Assembly: GCF_027579695.1 (NCBI RefSeq)
Contig: NC_083571.1
Span: forward strand, 49,771,390-49,835,389
Direction of reading: 5' to 3'
Origin: Neoarius graeffei
Taxonomy: Eukaryota; Chordata; Actinopteri; Siluriformes; Ariidae
DNA: 64,000 bases
Positions 55,119-64,000 of the stretch are shown here, in pieces. The number at the start of each line of letters is the position of its first letter. The first letter of the stretch is position 1. A program made the translations under genes and the position numbers. Below the pieces are notes generated by a model. It had not been told where the DNA came from. It did no database searches and saw only the letters and a list, made by a program, of their open reading frames with translations.

Positions 55119-55989
55119 TACATCCACTATAAATTACCTTGTGACCAGCTAATTAAAAGTATTTGCAAAAATGTCTAATAAGAGGGAAGTAAATTTTGAG
55201 AAATGTTCAACTGTTTGCACAAAGAAGGCTGCCCTATTTAACAGATCAGCACAACTTGTAAAAAGGTTTAAAGAGAGAATAAAAACAGACAATGTACAGT
55301 CAACTCCCAAAAGATCACTGACAGACTGGGCAGGATAATTATGAATAAAACTAAGAAAAACAGGCAAGAAACATCAGAAAGGATTGATTCAGGAATCAAT
55401 AAAAATGACTAGAAATAACTAGGGTACAAGCTATTAAAAACAGGATCAACAAGCATGGCTACAGAGCAGTGGTGACTGGTGGTTATTCTCATGCCAGTGC
55501 AATGTTTCCAGAATCCCCCAGAAACTTCACTTCCCAGAATGCATCATGGCCTACAAACATGGCTGTTATGGACTTCAAACCCCAGCACCTCATTCCACCA
55601 GCACGTTCACACTCATCTGTACTAATCATGTACACCTGTTTCCAATTACATGCACTGCCTATTGAAACAGACTCTGAAGGCTGCCTCATTGCAAAGTAAT
55701 GCTCAGTGTATATTTACCTGAGCTTACCAAACCTTCTGACTATGTCTGGTATTCTGATCGCCTGACCTCTTGCCTGTTTATGATTTGGCTTCATGGTTTG
55801 AATTTGTTTGCCAGTTTTTAGCCGGTTTTCATTTTAATAAATTCTAAACTGCACTTGTGTCTGTCTCCAACTCAGTCACATGACAGATTACCCAGTAGGA
55901 GAATCAAATTGACATAGCACCATGAAAAGCAGGTAGGAGAACACCAACATCTGGTTGAGCAAGATGGAAAATTAAACATGCTCACCAAC
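55119..55989. other. Unassigned, LTR-like stretch at 55490-55880
   Basis: 55490-55880 is CT-rich with AATAAA near 55837 and TGTCTGTCTCC after it, resembling the 3' half of a fish LTR. No paired LTR, TG...CA boundary or duplication was found. Confidence 0.3.
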
Positions 55990-56514
55990 ACGATGTCAAG
56001 TCAAGTTTATTTGTATAGCGCTTTTAACAAGCATTGTCGCAAAGCAGCTTTACAGAATTTGAACGACTTAAAACATGAGCTAATTTTATCCCTCATCTAT
56101 CCCCAATGAGCAAGCCTGTGGTGATGGTGGCAAGGAGAAACTCCCTCAGATGACATGAGGAAGAAACCTCGAGAGGAGCCAGACTCAAAAGGGAACCCAT
56201 CCTCATTTGGGCAACAACAGACAACATGACTATAACATTAACAGTTTTAACATGAAGTCAGTTTTGTTGATGTTATAAACTCTTCATTGATGGAAACTTG
56301 AGTGCAAAACTGTTCATGACAACTGCAGTCCTAAGGTTAGCAAGTCAACTGTAGTCCTCAGCCATAAAAGCGTTACTGTAAGAGTCCAGAGCATCCTCCA
56401 GGTGTGACTTTCAACTATCCACATGAGGCCGTCCTCCACAGGAGCAATGCGATAAGACTCCAACCAGACACAGGGCACCAGGATGGATCAGGCAGGTCTG
56501 AGGAGCAGAAGAGG

Positions 56515-57399
56515 TCAGCATCTCGATCCCAGGACCGACATGTAACTCAGAGGGACAGATTTTGATCTAAGTAGGCGTGGCGGGTCATAGAGGACCAGAA
56601 GTTCACTCAGGTACTGTGGTGCAAGACCATTCAGTGCTTTAAAGGTCAATAGTCGTATTTTATAATCAACACGAAATTTGACTGAGAGCCAATGCAGTGT
56701 GGATAAGACAGGGGTGATGTGGTCATATTTTCTAGTTCTAGTAAGGACTCTTGCTGCTGCATTTTGAACTAACTGGAGCTTGTTTATGCACTTATTGGAA
56801 CATCCAGACAGTAAGGCATTACAATAATCCAACCTGGAGGTAACAAAAGCATGAACTAGTTTTTCCACGTCATGTAGTGACATTAAATTTCTTATCTTAG
56901 CAATATTTCTGAGATGAAAGAAAGCTATCCGGGTGATGTTATCAATGTGAATTTCGAATGAAAGACTGGGGTCAATCATCACTCTAAGGTCTTTTACTGC
57001 TGCACGTGAAGAAACAGAATGGCCATCCAGAGTTACTGTGTAATCAGAAAACTTACTTCTAGCTGCATGTGGTCCTAGTACAAGTACTTCAGTCTTGTCA
57101 GAGTTAAGCAGAAGGAAGTTAATAAGCATCCAGTGTCTAATGTCCTTTACACATTCCTCAATTCTATTAAGCTGGTGTCTCTCATCAGGTTTTGCAGAAA
57201 CATACAACTGTGTGTCATCAGCATAACAGTGGAAACTAATACAATGTTTATGAATAATATCACTCAGAGGTAACATATATAAAGAAAAAAGCAGTGGACC
57301 CAAGACAGAACCTTGTGGAACACCAAACTTTACCTCGGTATGTCTAGAAAAATGACCATTTACATCAACATACTGATAGCGATCAGTACAAGACCTCAT
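56515..57399 (-). pseudogene. L2 LINE reverse transcriptase, palm to C-terminus
   Basis: The minus-strand frame reads [20 protein letters not shown], then [13 protein letters not shown] (catalytic YADD), [11 protein letters not shown] and the thumb and C-terminal region [11 protein letters not shown] ... [10 protein letters not shown] ... LHWLSVKFR. It ends near the usual PRLLRS...PLSY motif. RT fingers and the first palm Asp are absent, so it is inactive. In life it would copy LINE RNA at a nicked chromosomal target. Confidence 0.93.
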
Positions 57400-57404
57400 T
57401 TATC

Positions 57405-58263
57405 TCATGGGAGATCATTAATAAAGCTCTGTGCAGTAGTTGACATGAATGTATGTTTAATACAGTAGCATGATGAGGTGCATATATTATTACTCAGACA
57501 TATTTTGAATGAGATGAGATAATGATCTGAAATCATTTCAGACTGTAGAAGTACGACTATATTTTCTATGTTTAACCCGAATGTTAGTATTAGATCGAGG
57601 GTGTGACCACCATTATGGGTTGGTCCTATGACATTCTGATTAATCCCTACTGAATCTAAAATGGACACAAACACTGTTTTCAAAGGGTCTTCTGGGTTAT
57701 CAAAGTGAATATTAAAATATCAGACAACTAAAGCTTTGTCTAAGGAAATAACCAGATCTGAGATAAAATCAGCAAATTCAGAAAGAAACTTGGAATATGG
57801 CCCCGTGGGCCTGTAAATAATAAGTAACGGAATTAACTGGGTAGACCTATTTTTCAAGGCTACATACATTATATTAGTATGAAGAACTTCAAATGTATTA
57901 AATTTATAACCAGGTTTTTGTGTTACACCTAGATAATCGTTATAAATAACTGCAACACCTCCTCCTCTACCAGTTAGACGAGGCTGGTGTATATAATTGT
58001 ATCCAGGAGGACTAGCTTCATTTAATGCTATATATTCATTTGGCTTAATCCATGTTTCAGTTAAACAAAGTACAGTAAACTCCTGATCAGTAATGAGTTC
58101 ATTAACCATTAGCACTTTAGATGTAAGAGATCTAATATTTAATAGCCCCACCTTTAGATCAAAGGTGCTGGCAGCAGCTGTACAGTCAGTATGATCTAAT
58201 TTTATATTGATTAGGTTACTGGAACAAACTCTCTGAGTATTTCTACTTTTTTGTTTAGCTCAG
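57405..58263 (-). pseudogene. L2 LINE apurinic-type endonuclease
   Basis: The frame reads GLLNIRSLTSKVLMVNEL, CLTETWIKPNE (catalytic Glu), GRGGGVAVIY and later HTLDLILTFG and ISDHYLISF (the SDH block), in two frames broken at 57720. There the expected GDFNIH motif reads stop-YFNIH, losing a catalytic Asp. Coding-like sequence continues upstream of the first Met to about 58263. The frame stops at 57405, where the deletion junction to the RT lies. Confidence 0.88.
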
Positions 58264-58400
58264 GGAACAGACACAGTCTCGATGTAGTGGACCCTGAGTG
58301 ACGACTCTGTGCAGCTAGCAGACAGTCAGTTTAGCCTGTTCGTCTGCTCCCTGACCTTGGCTCTGGATTGTCAGAAATTAACTAGGCCTGTTCTGAGACT

Positions 58401-59884
58401 ATGACCTATGCTGCAGGAACGAGCGTGGGCGCGAAAAAACAAAAAACGGTCCCCCCCCAAAAAAAAGGTCCCCCCAAAAAAAACCCCGAAAAAAAAAAAC
58501 GCCGGCAGGGGGTTTCGCCCGGGGAGTAAATCACTCTAGGATCGCCACTGCAGGCGGGTATCCGTTGCAGTCTACGAGACGGCTCTGAACAGCCAATTTT
58601 GGCTAGTTGTTATTGGTTAAAATTGACAAAATCGTCACTTCCAGGGAAGCCGGGTATCTCTGGGGATAAACGAGACATGGGCGGGCCAAGAAGCCAGGCT
58701 GATAAAGGATTATTGGAGGTGGTGTTTGAAAGACATGAGGAGGGCGGTTGCTGTACTTCGGCGAGGAACACGGTAAGTGCATGATCAGTCAGTCCCTAGC
58801 GGATGTCGAGAAAGTGTAGTCGTGTGCCAAAGTGCTGTCTGAATTTCTATTATAAACGTTTCTTCTCATTGATGTCTCTGTACATTACTCTGTAAATAAA
58901 TGTAAATATTACTCGTTGTGCTCCGTTAACTTTCATCCATTCTATCAGTTTGATCATTCGTGAATTCACTCGTTTATTTCATTTGTAGTTCAATCAACGT
59001 GGTTGTAGGCTAGCTTGAGCCTTATTGGGATCTGCAGTGCTAGCTGCTAACAGCTGGTATCTATGTGCTATAATGGCAAAATACGGCCAGTCATTTTGCC
59101 CCGCCCCCGCCTCGCGCTCCGTCCAGTGCGGTAGTGATGTCCCGTTGCTCGCGCGCCACAGCAGAGACCCGCGCGACCTTCAGCCGGTACAGTCGCTGTT
59201 CTTTTACCACCGCCGTTATTCTCATCTTTCCGGTGCGTTCTTGATTTTTCCATTGCATCCTATTTTGCCATATCAAGACCCAAAATGGTATCATATTATT
59301 CATATTTAAGTGAAAAATCAATTCAGTCATCATAACTTGGCATTTTTAACCCAAGCAATCAAAAAGAGGAAATTTTTTCAATATTTTCAAAAAATTTTAC
59401 AAAAACATTTGAATTGTAATAAAAAAAAAAATCCACAGCAGGGGCCAGATAAAGCAAGACGCTATCTTTATTCTTATTAAACATGATAAAAGAAACATTG
59501 AGTGTTAGGTAAATGCAAAAAAAAAAAAAAGTAAAATTAGAAAATTTATTTTTTGACCATAATATCCCAAATGAGAGACCAGTTTTTGAGACAGACCCAC
59601 ATAACAACAAATTGACTCATGACAAATAACAAATAATTGAAAAATTGTATTACGTAGACCTAAAACTGAGCTTCCCCTATTTCAAAGCCCACCAGCCGCC
59701 ACTGCAAGACATCTAAAAGGACCTTTTTTGCTCTCTCATTTTGTATTAAAATCTTGGGCATTGGTCTGCCTTTTTGTTTATTTTTTAGTCTATCCTTATA
59801 TGTATGAGTATCAAAATACTTTTATAACATTTGGTCAACATGAGCAGTTTTTGCCATTTTGTGCAAAAAAGCAGATTAGCTTTT
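58401..59884. other. Unassigned, with odd homopolymer cluster
   Basis: 58434-58500 is a run of A and C homopolymers interspersed with GGTCC. A possible splice donor GGTAAGTG lies at about 58770. The right end CAAAGCCCACCAGCCGCCACTG (59683-59704) resembles a hAT terminal repeat, but no certain partner was found. Confidence 0.35.
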
Positions 59885-60065
59885 TGTAGTAGTAATTGCA
59901 TTCGCCTACCTGTAGGATGTCAAAGGGAGATGTAGTCGTAATTGCATTCGCCTACCTGTAGGATGTCACTTATGGGCACCCGTACTTGTACTGGCAGAGA
60001 GTTCTCAGTAAAGTTGAGAGAAGCACGGTTGTCAATGGCTCTGATTATTATTCGAAAATACTACA
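59885..60065 (+). repeat. Probable 5' LTR of the second gypsy element
   Basis: The sequence ends ...ACTACA directly before a primer site. Two 38-base copies of a sequence starting TGTAGTCGTAATTGCATTCG (59885 and 59931, period 46) lie at its start, so the LTR could begin at either. The 3' LTR is outside the window and would settle it. Confidence 0.5.
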
Positions 60066-60083
60066 TGGTGTCAGAAGTGGGAT
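60066..60083 (+). other. Primer binding site of the second gypsy element
   Basis: TGGTGTCAGAAGTGGGAT begins immediately after ...TACA, has the required TGG start, and lies about 100 bases before gag. Confidence 0.7.
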
Positions 60084-60184
60084 CTAATAAAGAGAGACGT
60101 GAATTCGTGGAGTGAGTAGACCCAAAACCTTGGAGTGATTATAGGCCACAGTAGACAAGTCGATTCGAGAAGAATAACGTTAGC

Positions 60185-61249
60185 ATGCCTGGAGGTGCTG
60201 CAGCGCCAGATCGCGCGCCCAGTGAACATTTTCACATCAGCGCCCCTGAGAAATTTGACTGCACAGACAGCAAAAGTTGGCCGAAATGGAGTAGACACTT
60301 CGAGAGATACCGTATAGCGTCAGGTCTAAACCAAAAAGGCGAAGATTTCCAAGTGAACAGTCTGATCTACTTTATGGGAGATGATGCGGAGGACATTCTA
60401 AACGCATCGAGCCTCGGAGAAGCGGACAAACTGAAATATAACAAGGTAAAAAAGTGCTTCGATGGGCATTTCGTAGGAAGACATAATGTGATTTTTGAGA
60501 GGGCCAGATTTAATTCTCGCAAGCAAGAGCCAGGGGAAAACGCAGACAGTTTTATAACCGCTGTTCACAAACTAGCGGAGCACTATGAATTTGGAACATT
60601 AAGAGAGGAACTAATACGGGACCGTATAGTTGTGGGGATACAGGATTTGACTCTATCAGAAAAGCTGCAACTTGACCCCAATTTAACACTCGCCACAGCC
60701 ATACAACAAGTAAAACAGAAAGAGACAGTAAAACAACAACAAGGCCTGATGCGTGGAACATCACCACAGATCAGCAAACCCGAGTTAGATGCTGTTTCAA
60801 GTCAAACTGAAAGACGTGGCGCTCAGGGATTCAAACACACAGGGAAAACGTCAAATCGGACAGAGCCAGTTGCAAACGTCAAAGCATGCCATAAGTGTGG
60901 GAGGACATCCCCACACAACTGGAGAGAATGCCCAGCAAAAGACGCAGAGTGCAGGAATTGCCATAAACGTGGACATTATGCAGCAGTATGCCGGAGCAGG
61001 AGGCCCGTGCATGAACTCATGGGGGAGGAGGATTATGGACAAGACACCCTTTATCTGGGGGAGGTAAAGGGGCACAAAGCAGAATGGTGTACAGATATTT
61101 TGCTAAATGGAGACACTATCTCCTTCAAAATTGACACTGGGGCTGCCGTCACTGCCATCCCAACCAAAATGTACAGATACAGTAGGGATGGGCCTTTGAT
61201 AACAACAACAAAAAACTTTATGGCCCTAGTAATACATTGCTACAGGTAG
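60185..61249 (+). CDS. gag and protease N-terminus, Ty3/gypsy (K02A2.6/Mag-like)
   Basis: A clean frame of 354 codons from ATG 60185 (MPGGAAAPDRAPSEHF). Residues 15-190 form a gypsy-type capsid region (WPKWSRHFERYR ... DRIVVGIQD). Two CCHC-type knuckles lie at 235-249 (C-x2-C-x5-H-x4-C) and 256-269 (CRNCHKRGHYAAVC). The protease starts near 300 with active site DTGAA at 317. About 25 residues later the frame leaves the protease and stops at 61247. Just before that is A AAA AAC (61210-61216), from which a -1 shift enters the pol frame. Resemblance is to the K02A2.6-like/Mag group (established family, by eye). Confidence 0.88.
   Translation: MPGGAAAPDRAPSEHFHISAPEKFDCTDSKSWPKWSRHFERYRIASGLNQKGEDFQVNSLIYFMGDDAEDILNASSLGEADKLKYNKVKKCFDGHFVGRHNVIFERARFNSRKQEPGENADSFITAVHKLAEHYEFGTLREELIRDRIVVGIQDLTLSEKLQLDPNLTLATAIQQVKQKETVKQQQGLMRGTSPQISKPELDAVSSQTERRGAQGFKHTGKTSNRTEPVANVKACHKCGRTSPHNWRECPAKDAECRNCHKRGHYAAVCRSRRPVHELMGEEDYGQDTLYLGEVKGHKAEWCTDILLNGDTISFKIDTGAAVTAIPTKMYRYSRDGPLITTTKNFMALVIHCYR
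61210..61216 (+). promoter_or_regulatory. Possible -1 ribosomal frameshift site
   Basis: A AAA AAC is in the correct phase (AAA and AAC are gag-frame codons), and a -1 slip gives exactly the pol frame used downstream. Its place inside the protease is unusual, so a one-base loss in the A-run is an equally good explanation. Confidence 0.4.
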
Positions 61250-64000
61250 CAGGAGAGTTTAGCTGTCAGCTAAAAAGTGAAAAGAGCACAACCACACAAC
61301 CTGTCTATGTGGTAGACTCACTCGTTAGACCACTACTAGGCCTGCCAGCTATTGAGGCATTGCACCTTGTGGAGCGTTTAAATGTAGTGGAAGAGATGAA
61401 TTTCAAAGAAAAATTCCCGAAGGTGTTCACAGGGTTAGGTAGGCTGGAGGGAGACTACAAAATACGTATCAGAGAAGATGCCACACCCTATGCCAGGGGT
61501 GTCAAACCTGATCCATAAAGGGCCGTGTGGCTGCAGGTTTTCATTCCAGCCATGCAGCAGCACCCTGATTTGGCTTATTCAATCAACTGACACACCCACC
61601 CTTTAATCAAGGGTGGGTGTGGCTGCAAGTATTTGACTGTGTGAAGACAGTTCAGTTGATTGAATGAGCCAAGTCAAGTGTGCTGCTGCATGGCTGGAAT
61701 GAAAACCTGCAGCCACAAGGCCCTTTATGGATCAGGTTTGACACCCCTGCCCTATGCTCTCACAACACCCCGGAGAATTCCCATTCCCTTGGTAGAGAAA
61801 GTGAAAGAAGAATTACAGCGAATGGAAGAGATCGGGGTTATCTCGAGAGTAGAGCGTCCTACAGAATGGTGTGCGGGGATGGTGCCTGTTGTCAAGCCCA
61901 ATGGGAAAATAAGGATTTGTGTGGACCTCACTAGGCTTAATGAAGCAGTACAGAGGGAGCAACATATATTGCCATCGGTAGAACAGTCACTCGCACAACT
62001 GAATGGGGCCACTGTCTTCACAAAATTAGATGCCCGCTCAGGATTTTGGCAGATCCCACTCGCACCAAAATGTAGAGAGCTCACCACTTTTATCACACCT
62101 CTGGGCCGGTTCTGCTTTAATATATTACCATTTGGAGTAAATTCCGGGCCCGAACATTTTCAGAGGCGTATGTCTCAGCTTCTAGATGGCATCGAAGGAG
62201 TGATTTGTCATGCTGATGACGTGCTCATATGTGGCACAGACAAAGCCCAACATGACGAGCAACTTACAAAAGTTTTGTCCTGTTTCCAGAAAGCTGGCCT
62301 GACTCTAGATGAGAAGTGTTCATTCGCACAGTCAGAGTTGATATTTGTGGGCCATAAAGTGAGCGCTGCGGGAATAGCACTGGATCCAGAAAAGATAAGG
62401 GCTGTCAGAGAGATGCCAATACCTCAGAATGTGGCTGATGTAAGACGTTTCGTTGGGATGGCCACTTACATGGGCAGATTCCTGCCACATTTCACTGACA
62501 CAACAAAACCTCTGCGTGACTTACTGGCTAAAGAGTCAGAATGGATGTGGGGAACTGTACAGCAAGCAGCTTTTGAAAAGCTAAAGGTGGACTTAACTTC
62601 AGAGAGAGTACTGGCACAATACAAACCAAATGCAAAGACTAAGGTGTCTGCAGATGCTAGTGCTTTTGGTATAGGTGGAGTACTATGCCAGCTTCAAGAG
62701 AACAAGGAGTGGCGTCCAATAGCCTTTATCTCACGCTCTTTATCAGATACAGAGCAAAGATATGCTCAAGTGGAGAAAGAGGCTTTAGCACTAACGTGGG
62801 CCTGCGAGCATCTCAGCTCATACCTCATTGGTCTCCATTTTACATTAGAGACAGACCACAAGCAGTTGTTGGCTCTGCTAGGTAATAAAGGCTTAGACGA
62901 TCTGCCACCGAGGATCCAAAGGTTCCGTCTCAAGATGTTGAGGTTCAGCTACCACATTATACATGTTCCTGGAAAGGCATTAATCACAGCTGATGCGCTA
63001 TCAAGAGCTCCAATTATGCGCAGCCTTTCCAAAGAGGAGAAGGAGTTTGAAATTGAAGCACAAGTATTCGTGGACACAGTACACGACATATTGCCAGCAT
63101 CAAAATCAAAATTAGGGCAGATTGCAGAAGAACAAAAAAAAGACAACAGCTGTGCACAGCTGATAGACAGATGCAAGAAGGGGTGGCCCAGACAGGAAGA
63201 ACTTCCTCAGAAGCTCAAGCCCTATTGGGTTCATCAGGGGGAACTCTACATGGCAAAGGGGCTTTTAATGAAGGGACAGAGGATTGTAATCCCAGAAAGT
63301 TTACAAAGAGAAATGCTGGCTCGTATACACGAAGGACACATGGGTATATCAAAGTGCAGGGCCAGAGCCCAGCAGGCAGTATGGTGGCTAGGCCTGAGTA
63401 GCCAGATTGCAGAGGTAATCTCACAATGTGAAATCTGTCTGAGAAATCAGCCACAACGGGCAGAGCCAATGATGCCATCTATCTTACCAGAACGTCCCTG
63501 GCAGAAAGTAGGTACAGACCTTTTCTTTAAGGAAAGCATCACTTATCTAGTCGCCGTTGATTACTATTCCAGATGGATTGAGGTTGAGAAGATTCCTGTT
63601 ACTACAGCCAAAGGAGTCATACTGGCATTGAAAACCATATTCTCCAGAAATGGAATGCCAGAGCTACTGATTAGTGACAATGGACCTCAATTTGCATCAA
63701 CTGAATTTGCATCATTTGCTGCAGAGTACAATTTTTCTCACGTGACTAGTAGCCCGTACTTCAGCCAAAGTAATGGAGAGGCGGAGAGGGCTGTTCAGAC
63801 AGCCAAGGCCTTATTGAAGAAAAATGAGGACCCCTACAGAGCCCTCTTGGCATACAGGGTCACACCACTTCTTCATGGTCCCTCACCAGCTGAACTGTTA
63901 ATGGGGCGAAAGCTACGCTCCCCACTCCCTCAGGCGGCAACCCAGCTCCTTCCACGCTGGCCCAACAGGGAAGCTTTCAAGCAAAAGGATGAGAGGTTGA
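61216..64000 (+). pseudogene. pol (PR-RT-RNase H-integrase), Ty3/gypsy, interrupted by MITE
   Basis: After the frame change: protease C-terminal half (LVRPLLGLPAIEAL), RT (VPVVKPNGKIRICVD, FTKLDARSGFWQIPL, catalytic CHADDVLICG at about 62202-62231), connection (FVGMATYMGRFLPHF), RNase H (SADASAFGIGG, VEKEALALTWAC, TDHKQLLALL, ITADALSRAP). Next is integrase with HHCC module (HEGHMG ... CEICLRNQ) and core D (GTDLFF), D (ISDNGPQF), E (SNGEAERAV). Open from 61758 to the window edge. The only visible break is the MITE at 61494-61749, which brings a stop within nine codons. RT has HADD rather than the usual YxDD. Confidence 0.9.
61494..61749. mobile_element. Palindromic hAT-type MITE in pol
   Basis: 256 bases flanked by perfect CCCTATGC duplications (61486-61493, 61750-61757). 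The inverted arms of about 97 bases starting CAGGGGTGTCAAACCTGATC differ at only a few positions. Together with its duplication it adds 264 bases, a multiple of three. Confidence 0.95.

Larger units (their letters stand above)
55990..58400 (-). mobile_element. L2-type LINE with internal deletion
   Basis: The 3' end is at about 55995 (inverse of ATAAACTTGACTTGACATC), with the 3' untranslated region to about 56514. RT (56515-57399) and endonuclease (57405-58263) pieces follow upstream. The region between endonuclease and RT palm is missing. The 5' end is undefined near 58400. Confidence 0.9.

Noticed and set aside
55467-59704. Possible giant hAT with ends CAGTGGTGACTGGTGG and inverse CAGTGGCGGCTGGTGG
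   Set aside because: The ends resemble each other, but the flanking octamers (CTACAGAG and CAAGACAT) do not match and the contents look independent.
61750-64000. Exogenous or endogenous retrovirus
   Set aside because: The pol order and K02A2.6-like features fit a Ty3/gypsy retrotransposon; no envelope region is visible and the gag has a non-retroviral layout.

Overview
This window looks like teleost fish nuclear DNA. The evidence is several Tc1/mariner families, repeated V-SINE-type tRNA SINEs, a fish-type L2 LINE, hAT elements with 8-bp target duplications, microsatellites, and two vertebrate-type genes: a SAMD9/SAMD9L-like coding exon and a broken TRIM-like exon. The species cannot be named from the sequence. 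Host coding content is low and most of the window is transposons inserted into transposons.

Layout. 1-7.6 kb: an old Tc1 relic, then a TTAA-flanked inverted-repeat element (3270-5888) holding a hAT and a short exon like fish P2X7-domain proteins, then a RING/B-box (TRIM) exon on the minus strand with a one-base frameshift. 7.66-9.72 kb: a V-SINE split by a hAT, which itself holds a perfect palindrome with 114-bp arms and a foldback-type MITE. 10.2-12.5 kb: a THAP-like exon and an old hAT with an L2 tail. 13-14.7 kb: Tc1 copy A. 14.8-22.0 kb: an inverted-repeat element holding a complete but dead Ty3/gypsy element of the unusual Gmr1 domain order (gag-PR-INT-RT-RH), plus a hAT. 22.7-33.6 kb: a head-to-head SINE pair, Tc1 copy B, further SINEs, a three-level Tc1 nest (27.9-31.7 kb) and another Tc1. 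33.7-38.5 kb: Tc1 copy C, split by a 3.3-kb element with 760-bp inverted arms that carries its own hAT. 38.9-43.2 kb: a large hAT holding LINE debris and an intact Tc1-like transposon with a DD36E transposase. 43-48.9 kb: SINE, hAT and LINE remnants and a MITE. 49.0-51.7 kb: the SAMD9L-like gene (895 aa, minus strand). 52.4-53.5 kb: an internally deleted Gmr1-type copy. 54-58.3 kb: a Tc1 relic, a MITE and an internally deleted L2 LINE. 59.9-64.0 kb: a second Ty3/gypsy element in the ordinary gag-PR-RT-RH-INT order, running off the window end and interrupted by a palindromic MITE.

How it fits together. The TRIM-like and SAMD9L-like exons belong to families used in vertebrate innate immunity, but nothing in the sequence links them functionally. 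The mobile elements act only for themselves. The one that looks capable of coding for an active enzyme is the Tc1-like element at 41170-42390. Many insertions keep their target duplications, so their relative order can be read directly. No CRISPR array, rRNA gene or functional tRNA gene was seen.
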